A stretch of DNA of 64,000 nucleotides from CAZRCZ01 sp964598765 (GTDB lineage: Bacteria > Sumerlaeota > Sumerlaeia > MVZB01 > JAJFLK01): the NCBI GenBank assembly GCA_964598765.1, contig CAZRCZ010000019.1, positions 1-64,000 of the forward strand. Reading direction: 5' to 3'. The stretch's first letter is position 1; every line of letters begins with the position of its first letter. The translations under genes were made by a program, and so were the position numbers. The notes beneath the pieces were generated by a model. It did no database searches. It saw only the letters and a program-made list of their open reading frames with translations, and had not been told where the DNA came from. Positions 34,754 through 42,864 of the stretch are shown here, piece after piece.

Positions 34754-34830
34754 AACGCAAGGGCGCGAGGACGCAATGAAGAATCCCGGTCAAACCTCGT
34801 TGCGCCTTTGCGCCTTTGCGTCTTTGCGTT
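34754..34830. repeat. Inverted pair of TTGCGTC-type repeats overlapping a start codon and signal peptide
   Basis: The left arm (34754-34776) and the right arm (34800-34830) are inverse complements at 18 of 23 compared positions. The right arm is a tandem of 7-9-bp units, TTGCGCC-TTTGCGCC-TTTGCGTC. The initiation ATG at 34776 begins on the last base of the left arm. The right arm is translated as the hydrophobic part of the signal peptide. Confidence 0.65.
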
Positions 34831-36212
34831 TAATTCCCCTCTTCGCTTTGTTGGCCGGATGCGCGGGCGTTTCCAAGAACACCGGATTTGACGACGTAAA
34901 AGCCATGACCCAAGCGCGCATCGGAGCGGAGGTTCAGTGGAATCGGGATTCAGCCGACGATCAACGACTGCGCGAGTTGGTGAAGGCGAAATTGACCGAA
35001 CCATTAACCCCCGAATCGGCGGTTCAGATCGCATTGCTGAACAATCACCGCCTTCAAGCAATTTATCAGAATTTGGGGATCGCGCGGGCGGAAGTGATCG
35101 AAGCGGGATTGCTCCGCAATCCGGTTCTCGCGGGCAACGTCAAGCCTTCGCTCGGCGGCGGCGGAACGGAATTGGAGATCGGGATGGCGCAGGAATTCAT
35201 CGGCGCGTTGACGATTCCCCTGAGAAAAGGGATTGCGCAAGCCGAATTTGAAGCGGTCAAACTGGAAGCGACGCGGCAAATCCTCGCCTTGGCCGCCGAA
35301 GTGAGGGGACAGTATTTCGTCGTCCAAGCCAACGAGCAAATTTTGGAATCGCACCGCCAAATGGTCGCCGTGGCGGAAGCCGGACTTGAAGCCGCGCGGC
35401 GGCTCCATGAAGCGGGCAACATCCGCGATCTGGATTTGGACAACGAGGCGGCGCGGTTATCCGAGGCCAAACTCGATTTGGCGGCGGCGGAAATCACCAC
35501 GCGAAAAAATCAGGAGCGACTCAACATCCTCATGGGGCTTTGGGGCGAGGACGCTTCGCTCAAGTTTTCGGGGAGTCTGCCGGAAATTCCAGCCGACGAA
35601 ATCACGGGGGAGGAAATCGAAAAGCGCGTCGTCGAAAAAAATCTTGAGCTTGCGGCCCTAAAATTAAGAATTTCCGCCTTGGCGCAAAACGTCGGCCTGA
35701 CGCAAACCACGGCGCTTGTTCCCGAAGTTGATCTCGGAGCTTCCTTCAAGCGGGAGACCGACGGCAGGAATTTGCTCGGTCCCGCCTTTTCGTTTCCGAT
35801 TCCGTTTTTCAATCGGGGGCAAGGGCGGATCACGCACGCGAAGGCAGAGTTGCGGCGCGAGCAGGAGGAATTTTATTACAAAGCGGTCGAGACGCGGGCG
35901 GCGGCGCGCGCGGCGTGGGATCACCTGCAACTGGCCCGCGCGCGGGCGATCCAATCGCGCGATGTCGCCCTGCCGCTCAAGAAAAAAATTCTCGACGAAT
36001 CGCAACTCGAATACAACGCCATGCAGATCGGCGTCTTTGATTTGCTCACAGCCAAACGGAACCAGATCGAAGCCGAAAGGCGATCCGACGAGGATTTGCG
36101 CGATTACTGGCTCACGCGAACCGAGATGGAATCGCTCTTGAGCGGCCATGTCACCGCCGTCGGATTTGAAACGACGGCGTTGGACAAAACGATGGGATCG
36201 GCTTTGCATTGA
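34776..36212 (+). CDS. TolC-family outer membrane efflux lipoprotein (CusC-like)
   Basis: The 478-residue outer membrane channel component is expected to form a trimeric exit duct for an RND-type pump. The signal peptide ends in the lipobox ALLAGC. Two OEP repeats follow, the first with LTPESAVQIALLNNHRLQAI and the second with AALKLRISALAQNVGL, FPIPFFNRGQGRI and IGVFDLLTAKRNQIEAE. Long coiled-coil helices lie between them. The start could be ATG 34749 or 34776. The core of the signal peptide (LRLCAFASLRL) is the literal translation of a dispersed short-period repeat. A metal-binding lipoprotein precedes it and a multicopper oxidase follows, which suggests copper efflux, but no CusA or CusB homologue adjoins. 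Confidence 0.88.
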   Translation: MKNPGQTSLRLCAFASLRLIPLFALLAGCAGVSKNTGFDDVKAMTQARIGAEVQWNRDSADDQRLRELVKAKLTEPLTPESAVQIALLNNHRLQAIYQNLGIARAEVIEAGLLRNPVLAGNVKPSLGGGGTELEIGMAQEFIGALTIPLRKGIAQAEFEAVKLEATRQILALAAEVRGQYFVVQANEQILESHRQMVAVAEAGLEAARRLHEAGNIRDLDLDNEAARLSEAKLDLAAAEITTRKNQERLNILMGLWGEDASLKFSGSLPEIPADEITGEEIEKRVVEKNLELAALKLRISALAQNVGLTQTTALVPEVDLGASFKRETDGRNLLGPAFSFPIPFFNRGQGRITHAKAELRREQEEFYYKAVETRAAARAAWDHLQLARARAIQSRDVALPLKKKILDESQLEYNAMQIGVFDLLTAKRNQIEAERRSDEDLRDYWLTRTEMESLLSGHVTAVGFETTALDKTMGSALH

Positions 36213-36245
36213 TGCGCCACGGGACATTAACGCGCTCTCCCGTAT

Positions 36246-36351
36246 CTTGCTCTTACTCTTGCTCTGTCTAGGTCAACACTGTCGAATGTGGAGAAAATTG
36301 GAGCGTGATAAAGATTAAGGGCAAGAGCAAGAGTAAGAGCAAGAGTAAGAG
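36246..36351. repeat. Perfect 20-bp inverted pair of AGAGCAAGAGTA repeats
   Basis: CTTGCTCTTACTCTTGCTCT (36246-36265) is the exact inverse complement of 36324-36343. The right arm extends as a 12-bp-period tandem (AGAGCAAGAGTA) to about 36351. The spacer is 58 bases. It lies between the efflux gene and the multicopper oxidase gene and could act as a weak terminator or attenuator. A single arm of the same family lies at 50080-50105. Confidence 0.8.
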
Positions 36352-36373
36352 AAAGAAATAAGGAGAAGCTTCC

Positions 36374-37747
36374 ATGCCAACACGACGACAAATTCTCCGG
36401 GCCGGAGCAGTCTTAGGGGGCGCGGCGGCGATCGGCGGAGCGGGATCATCGACGCGCGCCGAGTCCGAATCCTCTCATCCGCGCTGGGAGAAAAGCAACA
36501 GCGGCAAAGATTTTCCCAAGGGACCCTTCGCGCCGGGGAAGCCGGACAAAGATTACAAGCCCGTCATCGTTCCCAATGGCAAAACGCTTCCTTGGAAAAT
36601 CGTGGATGGAGTGAAGATTTATCACCTCGTCGCCGAGGAATGTGATCACGAGTTCGTCCAGCCGCTCAGGGGATTGCCCGATGGACTCAAGGCGCGGTGC
36701 TGGGGTTTCAACGGGACAGTCAATGGTCCGCTGATCGAGGCGGTTGAAGGGGACCGCGTTCGTATTTACGTCACCAACAAACTTCCCGCCTCGACGGCGA
36801 TTCATTGGCACGGCGTTTTTCTTCCCAACGGAATGGACGGCGTCGGCGGTCTGACGCAACCGAGCATTCAGCCGGGCGAGACGTTCAAATACGAATGGAC
36901 GTTCCGGCAAAACGGGACTTACCTCTATCACGCGCATCACGACGAAATGACGCAGATGGGTTTGGGCATGACCGGCATGATCGCCGTTCATCCGCGCCCA
37001 CCCGCCGGACCGCCGCCGGACCGCGATTTTGTTCTCCTGCTTCACGAATGGAAAATCGTTCCGGGCGCGAGCCGCCCCGATCCGAACGAAATGACCGAGT
37101 TCAACATTCTGACGATCAACGGGCGATGTTTTCCGGGAACCGCGCCGCTGGTTGTCAAGAAGGGGGACCGCGTTCGAATTCGCGTCGGCAACCTCGGGGC
37201 GATGGATCATCACCCGTTTCACATTCACGGGCATTGGTTCAGAGTGGTCGGGACCGATGGCGGGCCGATTCCGTCTTCGGCGCAGTGGCCCGAGACGACG
37301 GTGCTGGTCGGCGTCGGGCAGACGCGCGCGATTGAATTCGTCGCCGACGAGCCGGGGGATTGGCCGATGCACTGCCACATGACGCATCACGTCATGAATC
37401 AGATGGGGCATCGCCTTCCGAACATGATCGGCGTGAAATCGGAAGGACTGGATGAAAAGACTTCGCGGCTTTTGCCCGACTACATGACGATGGGACAGGA
37501 AGGCATGGGGGAGATGCCGAAGCACGTCGAGGCCGGACACATGAAGGTCATGCGCAACGCGATCCCGATGATCGGCGCGGAGGGACAATACGGCTATATC
37601 ACGATGGGGGGAATGTTCACGCTTCTCAAGGTGCGGGAGAATTTGAAAAGCTACGACGAGGATCCGGGATGGTTCGCTCATCCTGCGGGATCGGTTGCCG
37701 GAGCCGCGTCAGCGGAGGAAATCCGGAGAGATTTGGAGACAAGTTAG
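36374..37747 (+). CDS. Multicopper oxidase, Tat-exported
   Basis: The 457-residue laccase/CueO-like oxidase uses four copper ions to couple substrate or Cu(I) oxidation to reduction of oxygen to water. The leader carries a twin-arginine motif (TRRQIL) and a hydrophobic alanine/glycine core, so it should be exported folded by Tat. All copper ligands are visible: H144-W-H146, H186-A-H188-H189, the block H279-H-P-F-H-I-H-G-H287, and H333-C-H-M-T-H-H339 with axial M344. It appears to have a compact two- to three-cupredoxin layout. The C-terminal third is methionine-rich (MGQEGMGEMPKHVEAGHM), as in copper-resistance oxidases. AAGGAGA precedes the ATG. Confidence 0.93.
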   Translation: MPTRRQILRAGAVLGGAAAIGGAGSSTRAESESSHPRWEKSNSGKDFPKGPFAPGKPDKDYKPVIVPNGKTLPWKIVDGVKIYHLVAEECDHEFVQPLRGLPDGLKARCWGFNGTVNGPLIEAVEGDRVRIYVTNKLPASTAIHWHGVFLPNGMDGVGGLTQPSIQPGETFKYEWTFRQNGTYLYHAHHDEMTQMGLGMTGMIAVHPRPPAGPPPDRDFVLLLHEWKIVPGASRPDPNEMTEFNILTINGRCFPGTAPLVVKKGDRVRIRVGNLGAMDHHPFHIHGHWFRVVGTDGGPIPSSAQWPETTVLVGVGQTRAIEFVADEPGDWPMHCHMTHHVMNQMGHRLPNMIGVKSEGLDEKTSRLLPDYMTMGQEGMGEMPKHVEAGHMKVMRNAIPMIGAEGQYGYITMGGMFTLLKVRENLKSYDEDPGWFAHPAGSVAGAASAEEIRRDLETS

Positions 37748-38168
37748 GGCTCGTCGGTTTGCTTTTCTCGCTTTTTGCAATTTGCCATTCCTCATCCGAA
37801 AAATCCGTCGAATCCGTGTTGATTCGTGTCCGAGCTCGGCAATCCCAAGAATAAATGTTCACGCCGAGACGCGATTGTTTCGATCGCGAGCGGGTTTCGG
37901 CAGATTCATGGTCAAGATGCCCATGTAATTCAGAGACTTGCTCCTACGGATACAACGCCAATTTCCGAAGACGATCCAGACAAAATTTGTCTCAACAATT
38001 AATGTCGCAGGCAACGTTCTTCAGGATATATCGCATTGATTTCATTCGGCTTGAGAAAAGCAGAATCGAATGACTCCCGCTGGCTCGATTCTTGGTCTAT
38101 TTCTTTGCATACGATCGCCGAAGCAAGAGCCGAGGCGGTCCTAAGAAGAAGAAATAAGGAGACCAACC
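37748..38168. other. 421-base gap without a gene
   Basis: The first 90 bases contain an ATCCGTCGAATCCGTG/TTCGTGTCC block, another member of the short-period repeat set. The rest shows no gene, clear promoter or terminator. Confidence 0.5.
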
Positions 38169-38477
38169 ATGACTTGGGCCATGACTTGGATGATGTGGAG
38201 CGAATTGGCGCTGGCGGCATATCTGATCTCGGTGGTCGCGCGGACCAAAACCAATGCGACGCTTCGCACGGTCGTCGGACTGATTTTGGGAATGGGAGGC
38301 TTGCTCGCGTCGGCGACGGTCTTGATTTTTCTCGGAGTTGCGTTCGCGCACAACATGGAGTTGTTTTCGCCGTTCTCGGCGCAGGCAAGCGGGAAGCTGG
38401 TGGGGACGCTGGTTTTCTACGGTGGCGGCGCGATGGGGTTTCTGGTCCCCTTCATCGCCAGAGACGAGGAGAAGTGA
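38169..38477 (+). CDS. Small membrane protein of unknown function
   Basis: The 102 residues have three predicted membrane helices (about 5-24, 33-60 and 77-95), with the sequence LILGMGGLLASATVLIFLGV in the middle one. The N-terminus MTWAMTWMMW is unusually rich in Trp and Met. The charged C-terminus (RDEEK) is probably cytoplasmic. AAGGAG lies seven bases before the ATG, and the leader resembles the one before the multicopper oxidase (GAAATAAGGAGA). No family is recognised. Its position in a copper/redox neighbourhood is suggestive only. Confidence 0.72.
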   Translation: MTWAMTWMMWSELALAAYLISVVARTKTNATLRTVVGLILGMGGLLASATVLIFLGVAFAHNMELFSPFSAQASGKLVGTLVFYGGGAMGFLVPFIARDEEK

Positions 38478-38663
38478 GGATTCGTCAAAATCCCCGGATG
38501 ATTCCCCTGCAATGCTCCCTGCCCAGAAGCGCGTCCAAAGATGGTCCATTGAGCCGGAGCGCAGTTTGCCTCTCGCCCTCTTTCCCATTGATTGGCGGGA
38601 GGAAGGCTCCTATGGTGGAGAGGCGAGAATTCCATCATCGGCGCGAGGAAGAGGAAAGGCGGC

Positions 38664-39572
38664 ATGAAAGTCTTTGTCACGGGAGGAACCGGTTTTGTCG
38701 GGTCGCATCTCTTGCCCGCTTTGCTGGAGGCCGAACACGAGGTTCAGGCCTTGGTGCGCCAAGGTTCGGCCAGCAAACTTGCGCCCGCCGTCCGGGACCA
38801 CGCCGCGTTTCGCGCGTTCGAAGGGGATTTACTCCAGCCCGCGACCTTGTCCGGAGCGGGGGAGGGATGCGAGGCGGTAATTCATCTGGTCGGGATCATC
38901 GAGGAGGACGCCGCCGACGGCGTCACCTATGGGCGATGCCACGTTCAGGCGACGTTGGCGGCGATTGAACAGGCGAGACGGATTGGCGCCAAACGATTCG
39001 TCCACATGTCCACCCTCGGCACGCGGGATCAGGCGCAATCGGAATATCACCGAACGAAATATAAGGCCGAACATTGGGTCAAGTTGAACGGAATCCCGTT
39101 CGTGATTTTCCGACCCTCGGTCATTTTCGGGCGGCGCGATGGATTTGTCACCCAGCTTGCCTCGTTGATTCATCCCGTTTTTCCGGTCGTCATTCCCGGG
39201 CGCGGCGAGAATCAATTTCAGCCCGTCGCGATTGAGAACGTCGTCGAGGGTTTTGTCAAGGCGTTGACCAGCGACAAGGCCGTCGGCAAAATTTACGAGG
39301 TCGGCGGACCGAGCCGTCTGACTTTCAATCAGGTCGTGGATTTGATCGCCGAGGCCAAGGGACTTTCGCCGCCGTTGAAAATTCACCCGCCGATTACGCT
39401 CGTGAAAATCGTCGCCGGGATTATGCACGCGATCTGGCCGGGATTTCCCATCAGCAGGGATCAGGTGGTCATGCTCATGGAGGATAACATCTGCGAAACG
39501 CGGAAATTTTATGAAGATTTTGAAATCAAACCGAAGGATTTCGATGTTCAGGCGTTGAGGGAATATATTTAG
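38664..39572 (+). CDS. NAD(P)-binding atypical SDR, NDUFA9-like
   Basis: The 302-residue atypical short-chain dehydrogenase/epimerase of the complex I NDUFA9-like group begins at the nucleotide-binding motif (KVFVTGGTGFVGSHLLPALL). VIHLVGIIEED, FVHMSTLGT and the Y-x-x-x-K motif YHRTKYKAEHWV follow, then IFRPSVIFGRRDGF and VGGPSRLTFNQVVDLI. Members often bind NAD(P) structurally and take part in quinone or lipid metabolism. The ATG at 38664 was chosen because the conserved Rossmann strand starts there and GAGGAAAGG precedes it. Confidence 0.88.
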   Translation: MKVFVTGGTGFVGSHLLPALLEAEHEVQALVRQGSASKLAPAVRDHAAFRAFEGDLLQPATLSGAGEGCEAVIHLVGIIEEDAADGVTYGRCHVQATLAAIEQARRIGAKRFVHMSTLGTRDQAQSEYHRTKYKAEHWVKLNGIPFVIFRPSVIFGRRDGFVTQLASLIHPVFPVVIPGRGENQFQPVAIENVVEGFVKALTSDKAVGKIYEVGGPSRLTFNQVVDLIAEAKGLSPPLKIHPPITLVKIVAGIMHAIWPGFPISRDQVVMLMEDNICETRKFYEDFEIKPKDFDVQALREYI

Positions 39573-39683
39573 CCCAAACCCAATCGCTTCCACACAGGTC
39601 CATCTGAATGTGGAGGAGGAATGCCGGGGTTGGGCAAAAATAAGGATGAGCCGGAATAATTACTTTGGCACGGGAGGAAGCGA

Positions 39684-40913
39684 ATGATTCGGAGTATGGG
39701 ATTGAGCGGCAAAACGAAGATCTTCGGAGTGTTAATTCTCGCTTGGTCCTCGCTTGGATTGGCCGACGACGCCCCTCGAGTGAAGGAGTCGACGTTCACT
39801 CACGATGTGGCGCCGATTCTGAACGCCCATTGCGTCGTCTGCCACCGCTCAGGTCAGATCGGGCCGATGCCGTTAACCTCGTTTGAGGAATCGCGCCCGT
39901 GGGCCAAATCCATCAGGAAAAACGTCGCGGGCCGCGCGATGCCGCCGTGGGTCGCCAAACCGAATGGTTGGGGCTACAAGGAAACCAATTGTTTGAACGA
40001 AGACCAGATCGCCAAAATCGTCGCTTGGGTTGACGCGGGATGTCCGCAGGGCAACCCTGCCGATTTGCCCGCTCTTCCCACCTTTTCCGAAGAATGGAAA
40101 TTGGGTAAGCCCGATGAGATCATCCGATTCCAACCTTACTCGATCGCGCCGGACGCCGCGATTGACAACGTCTTTGAAATTCCAGCGGTGAGCGAGGTCG
40201 CGGAGGATCATTACGTCACCGCCGTGGAGATTCGTTGCGAGCCGGCCAAGATCGTCCATCACGTCATTCTCTACGTCGTGGATGATCGCAAACGGGTCAA
40301 GGCGCCGATCAATTGGCTTGGCGCGTGGGGACCGGGGACCCCGCCGATGGTTTTCGCGGACGGGACCGGACGCCTCTTGAAAAAGGGGGCGAAGATCGTC
40401 GCCAACATCCATCTCACGCCGCGTGGGACCGGCGGACAGACTCAAATTTTGGCCGGACTTCATTACGCACCGAAGGGAACCAAAGTTGCCGAACTGGAAA
40501 ACAAATGGGTGATGAACACGCTGTTCGCCATTCCTCCCGGGGCGCCCAATTATGAGGTCGTCGCCAACTGGACCCTTCCCTGCGATGCCGACCTTTACCG
40601 CATCATGCCGCACATGCACTATCGCGGAAAAGACATGACCCTGAGCCTGCACTACCCCGATGGACGAAGCGACGTTCTGTTGGAAACCGAATGGAACAAC
40701 GATTGGCAATTCACCTATACCTTTCCACAACCCTTGCGGATGCCCAAGGGGACGCGGTTTGAAGTGCGCGGCCACTACGACAACTCCGCCGCCAATCCGG
40801 TCAATCCCGATCCGACCCGAACCGTACGCTGGGCCATTGACGTCGCGCAGGAAATGTTCGTCGGGATGGTGGATTACGTCCGCCTCGACGGGGAGACCGG
40901 CGGCGCGGAATGA
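39684..40913 (+). CDS. Exported cytochrome c/copper type II (PHM-like) monooxygenase fusion
   Basis: The 409-residue exported protein has a signal peptide (IFGVLILAWSSLGLA). An N-terminal cytochrome c-type domain has the haem site C50-V-V-C-H54 and a likely distal Met in GRAMPPW. The C-terminal two-thirds resemble copper type II ascorbate-dependent monooxygenases (peptidylglycine/dopamine hydroxylase fold). A complete set of candidate copper ligands is present in order: H192-H193, H243 (ANIHLTP), H310-M-H312 and M391. In the family, the first three bind CuH and the last three bind CuM. The cytochrome domain could deliver electrons instead of ascorbate. GGGAGGA precedes the ATG. Its substrate is unknown. 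Confidence 0.85.
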   Translation: MIRSMGLSGKTKIFGVLILAWSSLGLADDAPRVKESTFTHDVAPILNAHCVVCHRSGQIGPMPLTSFEESRPWAKSIRKNVAGRAMPPWVAKPNGWGYKETNCLNEDQIAKIVAWVDAGCPQGNPADLPALPTFSEEWKLGKPDEIIRFQPYSIAPDAAIDNVFEIPAVSEVAEDHYVTAVEIRCEPAKIVHHVILYVVDDRKRVKAPINWLGAWGPGTPPMVFADGTGRLLKKGAKIVANIHLTPRGTGGQTQILAGLHYAPKGTKVAELENKWVMNTLFAIPPGAPNYEVVANWTLPCDADLYRIMPHMHYRGKDMTLSLHYPDGRSDVLLETEWNNDWQFTYTFPQPLRMPKGTRFEVRGHYDNSAANPVNPDPTRTVRWAIDVAQEMFVGMVDYVRLDGETGGAE

Positions 40914-40917
40914 CGGT

Positions 40918-41472
40918 TTACGATTTCCTTCTGCGAAAAGTCGCTACAAACCAGAAAAAAGTGAACAAGGTGCCCCCCGCAACGATCACGATGGCCTCGT
41001 AACGTTGGGCGTTTTTAAGGACACTCTCCAACGCATGGCCAAAGAAATATCCGCCCGATCCGAACAGAATCGCCCAGACAGCCGAGCCGAATAAATTCAG
41101 CAAGGCAAATCTCACCCAAGAGACCCGACTGCTTCCAATGAAGATCGGCGTAATCATGCGGAAGCCGTAAACAAAGCGAAATCCGATGATGACCCAATTT
41201 TGATGGCGTTCCAGCCACTCGTGCAGTTTTGCAATCTTGGGTTTCCATCGCTCGCGCTTGGCCAAAAGAGGACGGCCCCAAAGACGGCCGACGATGTAAT
41301 AAAGTTGGTCGCCGAAGAACGCGCCGACGGTCCCAATCAGGATCGTCCATGAGAGGCGGAGATAACCGGCGTGTGCGGCGAAACCGGCCAAAACCATGAT
41401 CGTTTCTCCTTCGAGAAACGTTCCGACGCCCAAAGCCCAGTAGCCGTAGTTTTGGATTAGCTCTTCAAGCAT
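40918..41472 (-). CDS. DedA-family membrane protein
   Basis: The 184-residue integral membrane protein of the DedA/SNARE-associated superfamily has members that flip phospholipids or undecaprenyl phosphate. Typical features are FLEGETIMVLAGFAA, GAFFGDQLYYIVGRLWG, and the conserved arginine motif FRFVYGFRMITPIFIGSSR. The C-terminus has further hydrophobic helices. Its start overlaps the end of the upstream glycosyltransferase gene by eight bases, so the pair is translationally coupled, which fits a role in envelope glycan export. Confidence 0.92.
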   Translation of the reverse strand: MLEELIQNYGYWALGVGTFLEGETIMVLAGFAAHAGYLRLSWTILIGTVGAFFGDQLYYIVGRLWGRPLLAKRERWKPKIAKLHEWLERHQNWVIIGFRFVYGFRMITPIFIGSSRVSWVRFALLNLFGSAVWAILFGSGGYFFGHALESVLKNAQRYEAIVIVAGGTLFTFFWFVATFRRRKS

Positions 41473-42598
41473 GATTCGGATTTGGAGAACCGACAGCCAT
41501 GAAGCATTGCATCAGGCTTTCCGCGATCTTGTTCCAATCCCCCTCGGTTAGGGCGAATTGCCGGGCGTTGCGTCCCATCTCAATCACCAGTCTCGGATTC
41601 TCAATCGCGCGCGACATTTTCTCCGCCAGATCGTCCGCGTTGCAGGGATTGAAAAGAAATCCGGTTTCCGAGTCGCGGATCATGTCTTGCAATCCGCCGA
41701 GTTGCGAAGCGATGACCGGTCGGGAAAATGCCGAGGCGGTGGAAACGACTCCCGACCCGCTGGCGTGAGTGTAAGGCAACAGAACCGCCAGCGAGCGGGC
41801 CATCAACCCGCCCAACTCTGCGTCGCTGACGCGGCGATTCACAATTTCCAAATTCGCTCCAAGACGTTGCATCGCCGCGCGATGAGGCTCCAACGAACCC
41901 GCTCCGGCGACGATCAGCCGCGCTTGCGGATAACGGGACAAAACCTTTTCCAATCCCGCAAGCGCGATCTCCAATCCCTTGTAAGGCAACATCCTGCCGA
42001 AGAACAGAAACGTCGCGGGATCGGGCGCGCGGTCGGACCGGGCGAACCGACTCAATTCGTCGGTGTGGCCGAACGGGATCGCGCGGAATTTCCGCCCGTG
42101 CGTGGGATACCGTCGAACGGCTTCCTCCAAAGAATGTTCCCCGTGAACAAGAATGGCGCGGGAATGGTTGAGGATCGCGTTCAGCCCCATGCGATTGCGG
42201 AGCGAATTTTCGCCATGATGCGGCGTGACGTCGTGCAGGACTGAAACAACGGCGATTCGTCGGGCGAATCGCGGCAGGGCAAGCGTGAACCACGGATGGT
42301 TGAAGATGTTGAGGAGAACATCGGACTTGAATTCGCTTAGGGCGCGCATCACGCGCATGAATTCAATCGGCTGGGCGAGCAATCGTCCCCATTGCCTTCG
42401 GCCGGCTCCGGTCGGCGCGTTGATGGAAAAAAAATCAATCGGCCCGCGATAAAATTCCCGTTCCTGATTCCGGTTGATGAGCATTCCGACGGCGGCGTCC
42501 GCCCGGCTTGCCAGCGCCGTCGCCAGCGGTCCGCTGTAATAGGCGTGCCCGGGTCCCTCCCAGAGATCGGCCAACATGACCTTGAGTTTGGATTCCAT
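41465..42598 (-). CDS. Glycosyltransferase, GT4-like
   Basis: The 377-residue GT-B glycosyltransferase has an acceptor domain beginning VMLADLWEGPGHAYYSGPL. The donor domain has FLFFGRMLPYKGLEIAL, RLIVAGAGSLEPH and the region ASGSGVVSTASAFSRPVIAS, which replaces a canonical E-x7-E motif with a degenerate version. GFLFNPCNADDLAEKM follows. It is coupled to the dedA-like gene. The substrate is unknown; envelope polysaccharide or lipid glycosylation is likely. Confidence 0.86.
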   Translation of the reverse strand: MESKLKVMLADLWEGPGHAYYSGPLATALASRADAAVGMLINRNQEREFYRGPIDFFSINAPTGAGRRQWGRLLAQPIEFMRVMRALSEFKSDVLLNIFNHPWFTLALPRFARRIAVVSVLHDVTPHHGENSLRNRMGLNAILNHSRAILVHGEHSLEEAVRRYPTHGRKFRAIPFGHTDELSRFARSDRAPDPATFLFFGRMLPYKGLEIALAGLEKVLSRYPQARLIVAGAGSLEPHRAAMQRLGANLEIVNRRVSDAELGGLMARSLAVLLPYTHASGSGVVSTASAFSRPVIASQLGGLQDMIRDSETGFLFNPCNADDLAEKMSRAIENPRLVIEMGRNARQFALTEGDWNKIAESLMQCFMAVGSPNPNHA

Positions 42599-42700
42599 CC
42601 CCCATTCTTTCCCTTGGAAGAGGCGGCGTCAACGGAGAGCTTGGAATCGTGGGAATAAAAAGGATCATTCCGCGCGAATTCCGGATTCGGCGATTCTCTC

Positions 42701-42729
42701 TTGACGAACAAACCGATTCGCGCCATGAT
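42701..42729 (+). promoter_or_regulatory. Sigma70-type promoter of the riboswitch-kimA transcript
   Basis: TTGACG (42701-42706, five of six matches) is followed by a 17-base spacer and CATGAT (42724-42729, four of six). The predicted start point is about 42736, just where the riboswitch begins, so the two predictions support each other. Confidence 0.65.
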
Positions 42730-42731
42730 AA

Positions 42732-42858
42732 TTCTGAACGCCGAATCCGCAGCCCGAGCGCGGAACGGGGGACCCGATCCCTTGGGGCACATCAAGCCAT
42801 CGCTTGAGGGGAACCTTTTCTCCCCAGCCCGTCAGCTAACCTCGTAGGCGAGAAAGGG
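42732..42858 (+). promoter_or_regulatory. c-di-AMP riboswitch (ydaO-yuaA class)
   Basis: The leader carries the class-defining blocks in order: GCCGAATCCGC, GAACGGGGGACCC, TTGGGGCACATC, GGGGAACC and the very conserved AGCCCGTCAGCTAACCTCGT (from 42825), followed by AGGCG. The P1 pair is CGCC (42739-42742) with GGCG (42847-42850). The Shine-Dalgarno AAAGGG (42853-42858) directly abuts the P1 3' strand, six bases before the ATG. That suggests translational control, with c-di-AMP turning expression off, as known for this class. The gene behind it is KimA-like, a classic member of this regulon. Confidence 0.92.
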
Positions 42859-42864
42859 TATCAG

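Noticed and set aside
34754..34830. Reading the inverted repeat at the efflux gene as a translation-regulating hairpin such as a riboswitch.
   Set aside because: The arms are the same motif that occurs at unrelated loci, and part of it is translated. A regulatory role is possible but nothing specific supports it.
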